Assembly: GCF_004362055.1 (NCBI RefSeq)
Contig: NZ_SNXB01000002.1
Coordinates: 372,001-436,000, forward strand
From: Flavobacterium sp. 245
GTDB taxonomy: Bacteria; Bacteroidota; Bacteroidia; Flavobacteriales; Flavobacteriaceae
Reading direction: 5' to 3'
DNA: 64,000 bases
Part shown: positions 27,601-34,564 of the stretch, piece after piece
How the letters are laid out: each line of letters begins with the position of its first letter
How positions within the stretch are numbered: the stretch's first letter is position 1
Translations under genes and position numbers: made by a program
Notes under the pieces: model-generated
Seen by the model: only the letters and a program-made list of their open reading frames with translations
What the model was told of the DNA's origin: nothing
Databases searched by the model: none

Positions 27601-29879
27601 AAGATGATTATGCGACGGCCAGTACAACTCCAATTGCTCCTATCGCCGATTTATCACTTACAAAAAATGTAATTGGAGGTAATTTAAGTCCAATATTTGG
27701 TGCAACAATAACATTTGAGTTAACGGTAAAAAACAGTGGTCCCCATACGGCGACTGGAGTACGAGTTAAAGACATACTTCCAAGCGGTTTTGAATATATT
27801 GTATATAGTTCAACAACCGGCCAATACTCGAACTCAACAGGAACATGGGATATTGGTACAATTCCGAATGGAGCATCAGAAACGTTAATGATAGGCGTTA
27901 AAGTTAATACAACTGGAAATTACAATAATACTGCAGAGATTTTTACTTCAAATGAACATGATCCTGACAGTACTCCAAATAACAATGTGGTTGGAGAAGA
28001 TGATCAAGATGCGCAATTAATTACACCTGTACCTGCACTAACTGATCTTTCGATAGAGAAAAACGTTGTTGGCAACAATCTTACTCCTACTGTTGGATCA
28101 CAAATTGCATTTACAGTCACAGTAACTAATAATGGTCCAAGTTCATCAACTGGTGTTACTATTAAAGATATTCTTCCACTTGGTTATCAGTACGTATTTT
28201 ATAATTCAACATCTGGAAGTTACGATGCTGCAACCGGAATATGGACACCGGGAATTATTTTATCAGGAAACAGTCATACTTTATTGATAAATGCATTGGT
28301 AAAAAATCCGACAGGTACGGCAGGCGAATATTTAAACACTGCTGAAATTATGACTTCGGATCAACTTGACCCTGACAGTACTCCTGGAAATGGAGTAACA
28401 ACAGAGGACGACTATGACAGCATTTCTGTAATACCTGTAATTGTTATGGCCGATTTATCTATAACTAAAACAGCACTGAATCAAAGTGCAACTTACGATG
28501 TTGGTGCAACAGTTATTTTCACAGTTACGGTTAAAAATGATGGTCCTGCAAACGCGAGTGGCGTATCTGTAAAAGATTTATTGCCGCCTGGATTCAAGTA
28601 TGTAAGCAGCGCTCTTACCGGCGGTCTTTATAATTATATAACCGGTGTCTGGAATGTAGGAATTGTTACAGCAGGTAACAATGAATCGCTCGAAATCTAT
28701 ACTACTGTAAACCCTCCAACCGGCGCAGCAGGCGAATATACAAACACAACTGAAATTATCGCAAGCAATCTACCCGATCCGGACTCAACTCCTAATAACG
28801 GCATAATAACCGAAGACGATTATGACAGTCTTCAAATTAACGTAGCTGTTGCCGATTTAAGTCTAGATAAATCTGTAAGCAATAAAAATGCTAATGTAAA
28901 TGAAATTATAACCTTTACATTACAGCTTGATAATGCTGGTCCAAGCATAGCAACAGGTGTAAATGTTGATGATATCATTCCGTTAGGCTATCGCAATATT
29001 GCAAACATCAGCAATGGAGGAATATTCAGCAACAACACCATAAAATGGGCAAACTTGACTGTCCCTGTTGGCGGTGCGACACTCACTTATCAAGTTACCG
29101 TTGCAAATCCTAAAGGCCTTGATCATGACGATTACTTAAACATGGCTCAGGTTACTGCTTCGAATCAGTTTGATCCTGATAGTATGCCAAACAACGATAA
29201 TGGTGATCAAAGCGAAGATGATGAAGATTCAGAATTCATCAACATTCCGTCAACTGATATTGCAATAAATAAAGAAGTTGACAAAACCGATGTTGCAATG
29301 TACAGCAGCGTAATCTTTACCGTTACAGCCGATAACCTTGGAAATTTAACGGCAACAAATGTTGAGGTAAAAGACCTGCTGCCAAAAGGATATGAATTAG
29401 AAACTGCAACAGCAACAGCTGGTTCATACGACAGTGCAACTGGAATTTGGAAAATTCCAAACATAGCAGCAAAAGGCAGTCAAACACTGACTTTAAATGT
29501 CAAAGTTGTTGATATTAAAGATTATTTAAATATTGCGCAACTGGTTTCAATGGATCAAATTGATACAAACGCATCAAATAACCAAGATAGTGCAACAGTG
29601 TCACCAAATTGTTTAAAAATTTGGAATGAATTTTCACCAAATGATGATGGTCAGAATGAAACTTTTTACATTGATTGTATCACACAATACCCAGACAATC
29701 AACTTTCCATATTTAACCGTTGGGGTAATTTAGTTTACTTCAAAAAAGGTTACGACAACACTTGGGATGGTAAAGAAGAAGGATCAGCAAAAACACTTCC
29801 AGAGGGAACCTATTTCTACATTTTAGATCTTGGAGATGGTTCTGAAAAAACTTCTGGCTGGCTTTATTTAAAAAATTAG
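18660..29879 (+). CDS. giant T9SS-secreted surface adhesin with Ig/PKD-like and DUF11 repeats
   Basis: About 3739 residues. An in-frame TTG lies at 18654, but the ATG at 18660 gives a better start (MPHFYFYSAF, then a hydrophobic core ending SLNAQN, a signal peptide). Residues about 35-1420: some 15 Ig/PKD-like modules, most beginning NAGPDQxxC and containing GTWSxVSGP and YTFRWTV strands. Residues about 1420-3650: 17 DUF11 modules, each starting (A/S)DLSLTKTV and ending in an acidic linker DPDSTPNNGxxTEDDY. The last ~90 residues (NEFSPNDDGQNETFYIDC ... LSIFNRWGNLVY ... GTYFYIL ... GWLYLKN) form a type B T9SS C-terminal sorting domain. Followed on the same strand by PorP/SprF- and PorE-like genes, as for other type B cargo such as SprB. 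Likely an elongated, cell-surface attached or released adhesin; ligand unknown. Confidence 0.92.
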   Translation: MPHFYFYSAFTTFSKKLYLAIILIILSTISLNAQNCTVNAGVLNTTICETDALVLEGNSPSPIIGTVLWTQISGPAVVINTPNSPTTTISGYTGGNTYIFRYSATCGDGILSYQDKVVNVKPITQANAGGNIASCPSNNGTLAIIGNTPQNTGETGYWEIVGANNAGVIINFPNLATSTITLPDTSCGVTTLQWVIEGPEFAPGQRCRTTSQITVTNYGGVKPVSAGPDQTLSNCYTTTQSTDLSATYGGCGLNGQSGQWTFVSGPNTPTIANPNSNNTGISNLTEGTYTFRWTVTGSCASGNDLVVITVPPATQDVTQLSGGDENIFFCDNTINQVTLVAQTPLYAGETVQWSVVSGGPPNAIIASPTNPTTLVTNISEAGSPYRFRYTLTNTNTGCIFTKDYIVQYNGPTRTIVANNGDDIVGSCNATVFTIPLAVTGTGSNQYRIVSGPVLSPLGPFPTALQDTGNSLTLTLTAPGDYTVEFIRKQTGALTVQCDYGFDTINVLVSGEPTPSNAGTDVSLPCGDTATILSGVSTDDGLHFWSQLSGPNIAVIDDNFAVNTQISGLVSGTYVFQYITKGGGATCGFSVSTVNVYVSDSTIDNVNAGQDQVICTNSQVPLAADQPDDGEIGTWSQVSGPNTIMFSNVNDPNAIATGFLTPSSTYELQWTVSYLHPGPSCGSAISDNVIIATSELLAPTPSDAGPDACYSSGTTTFNLSANSTTPIEYGTWTVRPVAGVVIANENDPNTAVTVPGNGTYVFTWTIVARLRTCLPSESSVSVTVAETPPTANAGPDQEICGNTIIMAATQSGGSIGTWSRISGIGNYTVSDLHDPNAVFTFDYSGYYIFRWTVDASICGQAFDDINLTVGIPPKQALAGPDQNICNNSSVTMAGSTYDSFFELGQWSVLTGAPNQPTIVNPSNPNTVINGLIAGTYTFRWTVTAKSIFLCPGSYDDMIVIVDPAADAGPDQTFCDVTSVQLKASENSRGTWTLTSTTGNTSDVVITQSPSDSYLANATVVPGNEYVFTFTTFSYSFPDGSSCAGTSDSVNITIYSGASIDPNAGPDQTLCINDVAGETTMSGNIPPADVDTAEWRFVYQPAGSIAVIETPSAPLTRVLNLTVPGLYILEWVFESNNCRSLSDIVRIEMNAPPSTADAGPDDTVACQTSYKTAAVPPAVGIGTWTITSQPPTSNAVIDNPNSPVTTLSNVILGTYILTWTVTNGPHTSPSLCQPSSDTVTITFNDTPPSIANAGPDQEYCDVDSFNLNAVPVTSGIGTWTQVSGPSSNIGSVNSPTSLIFGISNPGTYEYRWTTTTLNNNGCTSADTVIITIYDTPSTADAGPNQIVPQFTPINLNAVAPTVGTGSWTQTGGPSIIGFTDPTSPTSAVTGTLPGIYTLQWNVTNGNCTVSSDTMNLTILAVADLELTKTVTPTTGSIGDVVTFNINVFNNNNAQGGTVTATNVAIRDYIPSGFIIVPGSVNLAGQYNVGDNTVTWTGLTIPSGNILNLTFQATILSTGSYVNSAEVIASDQFDPDSTPNNGVSTEDDQDSATVILDVADLSLQKTVSPTSVSINDNVIFTIRITNSGPNNATGIRVSDHLPPGYTYVSDNGAGKYNNTTGIWNVGNLNNGNSLALQITAKVNVVAALSNYVNTAEIQTAKQKDPDSTPGNGLPEDDIASANITLKTADLELTKAVTPTSGAAGDQVEFTLTVLNNGLGNATGVSVQDVIPEGFTLIPGSVSNNGLYNVATATITWQNLAISNASTVNLTFRAIVNPLGNYLNIAQITASDLADPDSTPNNDDGDQSEDDEDNAPFTFIGPTADLSLIKRVVTGNTSAVIGSQISFELIITNNGPNTTTGVLVKDLIPSGYEFVNYSSSAGLYENTFGIWNVGSIASGVSESLILDVKVLPTGDYLNTTQVTASDLTDPDSAPNNDDGDQSEDDEANAVITPIQPSADLSLTKTVSNPTPLVGSFVTFQIITTNNGPQDAANVTVTDLLPSGYTFSNFNATSGTYDSSTGIWSLDILKNTESETLQITGIVNPTGDYTNIAEVTSSDITDPDSTPNNGVTTEDDYGSATTTPIPQSSDLSLTKTVSDATPLVGSQVTFEVVVTNSGPQDNTGVQVTDLLPSGYTYAGFTVSTGTYNPTTGLWIVGNLVNGDAETLQIRATVNATGTYLNTAEVAASNLPDPDSTPNNASTAEDDYAEIATTPVLQSADLSLTKTVSNAAPLVGSQVTFSVQLSNAGPQDTNGVTVTDSLPSGYTYVSYTATAGSYNSATGLWTVGSVLNGASHTLQITATVNATGTYLNTVEVTASDLPDPDSTPNNASTTEDDYAEIATTPIPQSADLSITKTVSNAAPVVGSQVTFSVQLSNAGPQDTNGVAVTDLLPSGYTYVSYTATAGSYNSATGLWTVGSVLNGASNTLQITATVNATGTYLNTAEVTASDLPDPDSTPNNASTSEDDYATATITPTSQASDLSLTKTVNNTTPLVGAQVTFEIVVTNNGPQDNTGVQVTDLIPSGYTFSSFTNSTGTYNPATGIWSVGNLPLGQSETLQVIAIINDAGIYTNIAEVTAAALPDPDSTPNNGIDTEDDYASATVTPVRLTFDSDLSLTKTVNNTTPLVGSQVTFEVVVTNNGSLDNTGVEVTDLLPSGYTFNAYTISSGTYNPTTGLWIIGNIINGKSETLQITATVNPTGNYTNSAEVTAADEDDFDSDPNNGPNTEDDYAEASTTPIGLSSDLSLTKTVNNATPLVGSQVTFEVIVTNNGPQDNRGVQITDLLPTGYTYNGSTVSAGSYNPTTGLWTVGNLNNGQSETLHITATVNLTGDYLNIAEVSAANLTDPDSTPNNGVSTEDDYASVATIPITQASNLSLTKTVNNATPLIGSAVTFEVIITNNGPQNTAGVEVTDLLPSGYTFTSYTATKGTYNRTTGKWTIGSLINGDSQTLQITANVNSAGNYSNIAEVTASALPDPNSTPNNGNTTEDDYATASTTPIAPIADLSLTKNVIGGNLSPIFGATITFELTVKNSGPHTATGVRVKDILPSGFEYIVYSSTTGQYSNSTGTWDIGTIPNGASETLMIGVKVNTTGNYNNTAEIFTSNEHDPDSTPNNNVVGEDDQDAQLITPVPALTDLSIEKNVVGNNLTPTVGSQIAFTVTVTNNGPSSSTGVTIKDILPLGYQYVFYNSTSGSYDAATGIWTPGIILSGNSHTLLINALVKNPTGTAGEYLNTAEIMTSDQLDPDSTPGNGVTTEDDYDSISVIPVIVMADLSITKTALNQSATYDVGATVIFTVTVKNDGPANASGVSVKDLLPPGFKYVSSALTGGLYNYITGVWNVGIVTAGNNESLEIYTTVNPPTGAAGEYTNTTEIIASNLPDPDSTPNNGIITEDDYDSLQINVAVADLSLDKSVSNKNANVNEIITFTLQLDNAGPSIATGVNVDDIIPLGYRNIANISNGGIFSNNTIKWANLTVPVGGATLTYQVTVANPKGLDHDDYLNMAQVTASNQFDPDSMPNNDNGDQSEDDEDSEFINIPSTDIAINKEVDKTDVAMYSSVIFTVTADNLGNLTATNVEVKDLLPKGYELETATATAGSYDSATGIWKIPNIAAKGSQTLTLNVKVVDIKDYLNIAQLVSMDQIDTNASNNQDSATVSPNCLKIWNEFSPNDDGQNETFYIDCITQYPDNQLSIFNRWGNLVYFKKGYDNTWDGKEEGSAKTLPEGTYFYILDLGDGSEKTSGWLYLKN
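25299..26078 (+). repeat. recent tandem duplication of a 390-bp DUF11 module
   Basis: Two consecutive DUF11 modules (25299-25688 and 25689-26078), each exactly 390 bp/130 codons, share long identical runs, including about 68 bases around TAGTAGGTTCGCAAGTAAC and another of comparable length in the TACACAGCAACGGCTGG part. Other modules in the gene differ much more at the DNA level. It shows unequal recombination or slippage inside the adhesin gene. Confidence 0.85.
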
Positions 29880-29899
29880 GATAACCAAAATAATTGGCT

Positions 29900-30823
29900 A
29901 TGATTAAAGATATAAAAAAGGTTTTTACGATAATTACGATGCTTTCTGTATTTGGAACTTACGCACAGCAAGAACCGCAATACACGCAGTATATGTATAA
30001 TACACTCACGGTAAACTCTGCTTATGCAGGATCGCTGGGGCATTTAGCAATAACTGGTCTATATAGAACACAATGGGTTGGTCTTGAAGGAGCTCCAAGC
30101 ACACAGTCTTTTACGCTTGATACTCCAGTAGGGAAAAATGTAGGTCTTGGTTTGTCTATAGTCAGTGAAGAGATTGGTCCTTCAGAAGAACAATTCATTG
30201 ATGCCAACTTCTCCTATACCATTCAATCTGGACAAACGCATAAATTGTCTTTTGGTGTAAAAGGCGGCGGACGCGTTTTAAATATCGACTGGTCAAAAGG
30301 AAGCCACCGTGATCCTGATGTTCAATTTCGTGAAAACATTACTAATAAATTTCTGCCTGTTGTAGGCGCCGGATTATACTGGCATGGCGAAAGAGATTAT
30401 ATAGGATTGTCGATTCCTAATTTTATGACCAGAGAGCGATATAATTATGATGATATTGCTGATGATCTTGTGAACGAGAGAATGCATTTATATCTTATCG
30501 GAGGAATCGTTTTTGATCTCTCAGCTCATACAAAATTTAAACCTGCAATGTTGCTTAAATATGTATCTGGCGCACCTTTGATTGCAGATTTTTCGGCCAA
30601 TTTTATGTTCAACAATGCTATTACTCTGGGAGTTTCCTATCGCACATCTGATTCTGTGAGTGCGTTGGCCGCTTTGCAGATTACACCTCAGTTTATTGTA
30701 GGTTATTCCTATGACTATACAACAACTGAATTACAAAACTATAACAGCGGAACGCACGAAATTATGCTCCGATTTGAATTAGTATCACGCAAAAAGGGAT
30801 TAAAATCTCCGAGATTCTTTTAA
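29900..30823 (+). CDS. PorP/SprF family T9SS outer-membrane protein
   Basis: About 307 residues. A TTG at 29894 is in frame, but the ATG at 29900 gives a normal signal peptide (MIKDIKKVFTIITMLSVFGTYAQQ). The mature N-terminus QEPQYTQYMYNTLTVNSAYAGS and the following barrel strands (ITGLYRTQWVGLEGAPSTQSFTLDTPV, GLGLSIVSEEIGPSEEQ) are the PorP/SprF signature. SprF-type proteins are needed for secretion or surface attachment of type B T9SS cargo. It lies 20 bases after the adhesin gene, so it is very likely dedicated to that cargo. Confidence 0.93.
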   Translation: MIKDIKKVFTIITMLSVFGTYAQQEPQYTQYMYNTLTVNSAYAGSLGHLAITGLYRTQWVGLEGAPSTQSFTLDTPVGKNVGLGLSIVSEEIGPSEEQFIDANFSYTIQSGQTHKLSFGVKGGGRVLNIDWSKGSHRDPDVQFRENITNKFLPVVGAGLYWHGERDYIGLSIPNFMTRERYNYDDIADDLVNERMHLYLIGGIVFDLSAHTKFKPAMLLKYVSGAPLIADFSANFMFNNAITLGVSYRTSDSVSALAALQITPQFIVGYSYDYTTTELQNYNSGTHEIMLRFELVSRKKGLKSPRFF

Positions 30824-30835
30824 TACTGTCCTAAT

Positions 30836-32764
30836 ATGAAAAGAAGAATTACTATACTTGTACTGCTGGCCATGCAAATGGTTTTTTCGCAAACTAAGAA
30901 CAAAACGGCTGATGCTCTCTTTGATAAAATGTATTATGTAGAGGCAGCAAAGTCATATGAATTGTCCATAAAAAATGGAGATACGTCTAAAGAAATTCTG
31001 CAACGTGCCGGAGATGCGCATTATTTTAATACCCAAATGGAAAATGCCAGCAAATGGTACGGCAAACTGCTTACAGATTATCCAAATGAAGTTTCTGCCG
31101 AATATTATTTTCGCTATGCACAATCGCTGCAAGGCATTCAAAATTATGACTTGGCGAAAAAATGGATGAAAAACTTTTCTGAAAAACAAAAATCATCCGA
31201 TTCCAGAGCTCAGAATTTTTCGCTTAAAACAGTAACACTCGAAGATATTAAAAAACTGAAACCTCAGTTTTTACTTGAAAACCTCGAAATTAATTCGGCG
31301 TATTCTGATATGGGGCCAATGTTTTACAAAGGCGATTTAGTGTACTCCACAACTGTTGATTCCTCCTATTTAAAAACAAATAAATATGGATGGAACGATC
31401 AGCCATACTTAAACATGCAGCTTGGAAAAATTAGTCCGCAACAAACCAATGTAAGTTTCAAAGAACGTTTCGGAAAAGAAATTACAACACAATATCATGA
31501 AGCCTGTGTGGCATTTTCGCCCGATGAACAAACTATTTATTTTACTAGAAATAACTATAACGGAAAATTAAAAAGAGACGATAAAGGTGTAAATAATTTA
31601 AAAATTTATTCGGCTACCGCTGTAGAAAGCGAGAATGGATCCGTTCGATGGGAAAATATAAAAGAATTGCCTTTTAGCAGCGATAATTATTCGGTTGGAC
31701 AGCCAACGGTCAGTAAAGACGGGAAAAAACTCTATTTTGTCTCTGATATGCCAGGAACAATTGGCTCAGCTGATATTTTTGTAGTTGATATTTTAGGAAA
31801 AGACAAATATTCTAATCCAAGAAATCTTGGCGAAAAAATAAACACCAGCGGACGAGAAATGTTTCCTTTTATAACAGACAAAGCACTTTATTTTGCTTCA
31901 GATGGCTTTTTAGGACTTGGTGGACTAGATGTTTTTGAAAGCCGTTTAAACAATGACGTTTTTGATTCTCCTGTCAATCTCGGCGCGCCTTTAAACAGCA
32001 GTATGGATGATTTTGGCTATATTGTAAAAGAAGAAACAAATAAAGGCTTTGTTTGTTCGAATAGAAAAACAGGCAAAGGCGATGATGATATTTATTCTTT
32101 CGAAAGAAGCTGCGTTCAATCTATAGACGGTTATGTTTTTGATGCTATTTCAAACAAAAATATTGCCGGAGCGATTGTAACGATTAAAAACAATGAAAAC
32201 CAAAAACTGCAGGAAACCGTTTCTAGAATTGATGGAAAATTTGAATTTACTGAAAATATTGACTGTCGCACTCCTTACACAATTGAAGCTGCAAAAGATA
32301 ATTTCACAACCAGCACCAAAGCAATTGTTACACCCGAATATTCTGGTATAACTGAAGTTCCTATTGGGCTTGATCCTGCTCTTATTGAGCGAAAAGACGG
32401 TTTGCTGAAAATCAAAATCGGAATCATTTTCTTTGATTTAGATAAATCGGAAGTTCGTTACGATGCTGCAATCGAATTGAATAAAGTAGTCTTATTAATG
32501 ACGCAATATCCAACGGTTGTCATCAAAATAGAATCTCACACTGATTCTCGTGCGAATGACCAATACAACCTTGAACTTTCTGACCGAAGAGCAAAAGCAA
32601 CTCGAGATTACATTATTTCGCAAGGAATTGCTTCTGAACGTATAGAAAGCGCTATTGGTTATGGTGAAACACAACTTATCAATAATTGTGCAAACGGAGT
32701 TCCGTGTACCGAAGCACAGCATCAAATGAACAGACGAAGCGAATTTATTATCACTAAAATGTAA
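30836..32764 (+). CDS. PorE-like protein: TPR, beta-propeller, carboxypeptidase-regulatory-like and OmpA domains
   Basis: 642 residues with a signal peptide (about 1-18, MQMVFSQ). TPR-like helices about 25-125 (YYVEAAKSYELSIKNGD), a PD40/WD40-like propeller about 145-420 (blades such as AVAFSPDEQTIYFTRNN, QPTVSKDGKKLYFVSDMPG, KALYFASDGFLGLGGLDVFES), a carboxypeptidase-regulatory-like fold about 430-510 (IDGYVFDAISNKNIAGAIVTIKN), and a C-terminal OmpA peptidoglycan-binding domain (IIFFDLDKSEVRYDA, IESHTDSRANDQYNLELSDRRAKATRDYI). That order matches PorE of the T9SS, a periplasmic protein that links the translocon to peptidoglycan. It starts 12 bases after the PorP/SprF gene; here it probably serves the adhesin. 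Confidence 0.9.
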   Translation: MKRRITILVLLAMQMVFSQTKNKTADALFDKMYYVEAAKSYELSIKNGDTSKEILQRAGDAHYFNTQMENASKWYGKLLTDYPNEVSAEYYFRYAQSLQGIQNYDLAKKWMKNFSEKQKSSDSRAQNFSLKTVTLEDIKKLKPQFLLENLEINSAYSDMGPMFYKGDLVYSTTVDSSYLKTNKYGWNDQPYLNMQLGKISPQQTNVSFKERFGKEITTQYHEACVAFSPDEQTIYFTRNNYNGKLKRDDKGVNNLKIYSATAVESENGSVRWENIKELPFSSDNYSVGQPTVSKDGKKLYFVSDMPGTIGSADIFVVDILGKDKYSNPRNLGEKINTSGREMFPFITDKALYFASDGFLGLGGLDVFESRLNNDVFDSPVNLGAPLNSSMDDFGYIVKEETNKGFVCSNRKTGKGDDDIYSFERSCVQSIDGYVFDAISNKNIAGAIVTIKNNENQKLQETVSRIDGKFEFTENIDCRTPYTIEAAKDNFTTSTKAIVTPEYSGITEVPIGLDPALIERKDGLLKIKIGIIFFDLDKSEVRYDAAIELNKVVLLMTQYPTVVIKIESHTDSRANDQYNLELSDRRAKATRDYIISQGIASERIESAIGYGETQLINNCANGVPCTEAQHQMNRRSEFIITKM

Positions 32765-32894
32765 TTTCACTTGTAAAGATTCTTTATAAAAAAAGTTTGC
32801 ATCTCCCATTTTAATACAATGATTATCAGTGTAGTTATTTTCTTTCAGCACTGCTGTTTATTTTATTTTTTGACATACAAACAGGTATTTATAC

Positions 32895-32927
32895 TTGTTT
32901 CTAACTGTAACTTAAATTCTATTTTTG
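32895..32927 (+). promoter_or_regulatory. candidate promoter of the scramblase-like gene
   Basis: TTG at 32895-32897 and TATTTTTG at 32920-32927, spaced by 22 bases, fit TTG-N17-23-TAnnTTTG. The predicted start of transcription is about 30 bases before the ATG at 32962. Confidence 0.55.
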
Positions 32928-32961
32928 AGCACCAAAAAAAATAACCAACCAGTTCAAAACT

Positions 32962-33537
32962 ATGATTTCAGATTTCTTTGAAACGAATAACTATTTTGTA
33001 GACAAAAAAAATGGCTTTCAGGAAAGTTGCCATATTTATAACGATAAAAAAGAAAGGATCGGCCGAATTAAACAAAAATTCAGTTTCCTTCAAAAAATGC
33101 TCCCAACGACCATTGGCAAATCAATACTTCCTTTTACTATTGAAATTAGAAGCGCAAATGGCGGTTTAGAAGCTACTATTTCAAAAAGAGGCGGTTTCTT
33201 AAAATCCGAAATTGTAATCCAAGATGCTACTGGAAAAAAAATTGGAGCAATAAATCCAAAATTTAGCTTTTCTAAACCTGAATTCAAGATTCTAAATACT
33301 TCCAATCATGTTATTGCAGAAATCTGTGATGTCTGGAAAAAATCTAATTTTATTATTAATGATTCTTCCGAAAATCAGATTGGATCAATAAACAACAACT
33401 GGAACGGAGCTATGAAAAAAATAACAACAGCTGCAGACAGTTACAGAATAAGTGTCATGCCAAGTTATTCTCAGTATGAAGAAAAGATAGCTGTTTTATC
33501 TAGCGCCATTGTTCTAAATATGTGCTTTTTAAGCTAG
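32962..33537 (+). CDS. phospholipid scramblase/LURP-one-like (tubby-fold) protein
   Basis: 191 residues, no signal peptide. The sequence alternates short beta segments with repeated patterns of the type xIGxIxxKFSF (RIGRIKQKFSF, KIGAINPKFSF, QIGSINNNW), the beta-barrel signature of the scramblase/LURP-one superfamily, and ends in a hydrophobic C-terminal helix (AVLSSAIVLNMCFLS). Bacterial members of this family are of unknown function; the fold usually binds a lipid or sits at the membrane. It is a single-gene unit with its own promoter candidate. Confidence 0.6.
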   Translation: MISDFFETNNYFVDKKNGFQESCHIYNDKKERIGRIKQKFSFLQKMLPTTIGKSILPFTIEIRSANGGLEATISKRGGFLKSEIVIQDATGKKIGAINPKFSFSKPEFKILNTSNHVIAEICDVWKKSNFIINDSSENQIGSINNNWNGAMKKITTAADSYRISVMPSYSQYEEKIAVLSSAIVLNMCFLS

Positions 33538-33681
33538 TAAAATAATATTTTTCTATTCTAAAGACGATTAGGGTTGTAAAATGTCATTCTGCTAGTGGCC
33601 TGAAAATTGGCTTAAAAGGCAATAAATGCTTTAATTATATGTTTATACTTATTGAGATAAACAAATTAATTTAAAGAATAT

Positions 33682-34302
33682 ATGCATTTATTACAATTGA
33701 AAAATAGAATAGGATTTTTGTCTTTAATTCTGGTAATCGGAACTTCGCTTCAAGGATATTCGCAAAAAGAACTGGATAACAAATACAAGCCAATTCCGGC
33801 GAAAACTCCAAAAACAAAAGAAGTTGTCCCACCAAAAGAAGAAGCTCCAAAAGTTAATCCGCCTGCGCCTATTGAAAAACCAGATCCTTCGAAAATTAAT
33901 CCAGAGGAATTGTTCAAGGATACTAATTTGTACAAAACGCCGGCAAATACAGAAGGTATTTTTTACAGACAAAATCAATTTTTGGGGAGTTTTAAAACTT
34001 CGACCTTTACCTCTACAATTCGTTATCGTGATGCCGCCTTTGTTGATGGCGATAAAATTAAAGTGTATTTAAACGATAAGGTAATTGAGCCCGAAGTTAC
34101 AATGAATGGAGAATATCAGGGTTTTAAAATTACTTTGGTTCCCGGAATTAATAAAATCGATTTTGAAGCCTTAAACGAAGGTTCTGCTTCGCCAAATACA
34201 GCCGAATTCCAAGTTTATGATGACAAAGGCGCTGTAATTGAATCCAGCCAGTGGAATGTAGGAACTGGTTATAAGGCTACAATTGTTTTGTATAAAGAAT
34301 AG
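33682..34302 (+). CDS. secreted protein with Pro/Lys-rich linker and beta-sandwich-like domain
   Basis: 206 residues. Signal peptide about 1-27 (FLSLILVIGTSLQGYSQ), then a low-complexity stretch rich in Pro, Lys and Glu (about 35-70, e.g. PPKEEAPKVNPPAPIEKPDP), then a domain of about 130 residues with beta-strand content (GSFKTSTFTSTIRYRDAAFVDGDKIKVYLNDKVI, GFKITLVPGINKIDFEALNEGSASPNTAEFQVYDDKG). The C-terminal part resembles secreted flavobacterial proteins of unknown function. The Pro/Lys linker suggests spanning of the periplasm or cell wall. No enzyme motif seen. Confidence 0.75.
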   Translation: MHLLQLKNRIGFLSLILVIGTSLQGYSQKELDNKYKPIPAKTPKTKEVVPPKEEAPKVNPPAPIEKPDPSKINPEELFKDTNLYKTPANTEGIFYRQNQFLGSFKTSTFTSTIRYRDAAFVDGDKIKVYLNDKVIEPEVTMNGEYQGFKITLVPGINKIDFEALNEGSASPNTAEFQVYDDKGAVIESSQWNVGTGYKATIVLYKE

Positions 34303-34328
34303 CTTTAATCCGTTGAGAAAAATTTTTT

Positions 34329-34465
34329 AACACATAGAAACATAGATTTGGAGTGCTAAAAAAAGGCGTTTCACTTGTTTAAAACAAACATAGTTGGCTA
34401 TGTGTGAGAAACTAGTTTCTTTCTGATCTCTTTCAGCATAAATAAAATCTATGTTTCTATGTGTT
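34329..34465 (-). repeat. ~137-bp palindromic dispersed repeat, copy 2 (inverted)
   Basis: Starts AACACATAGAAACATAGATT and ends with its reverse complement (21-bp perfect arms). Its reverse complement aligns along its length with 12973-13110, including GAAACTAGTTTCT and ACACATAGCC-ACTATGTTTG. It lies between the secreted protein and the AI-2E transporter gene. Confidence 0.85.
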
Positions 34466-34505
34466 GAATAATGTCCCCAACGAGTCAATTTTATTAGCTA
34501 AAATT

Positions 34506-34539
34506 AAAAATCCCACTTCGGTCAAAAAGTGGGATTTTT
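34506..34539. terminator. bidirectional intrinsic terminator
   Basis: AAAAATCCCACTT, 8-base loop, AAGTGGGATTTTT. It lies between convergent genes and has A/T tracts on both sides. Confidence 0.85.
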
Positions 34540-34564
34540 CGTTATATACTAATTCAAAACTAAC

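Noticed and set aside
22917..29560. Regular DNA repeats that could be mistaken for a CRISPR array
   Set aside because: The period is about 390 bases and in frame with DUF11 protein modules; there are no short direct repeats with unique spacers and no cas genes.
32495..32851. 118-residue minus-strand ORF across the end of the PorE-like gene
   Set aside because: Antisense to the conserved OmpA domain; composition typical of a shadow frame.
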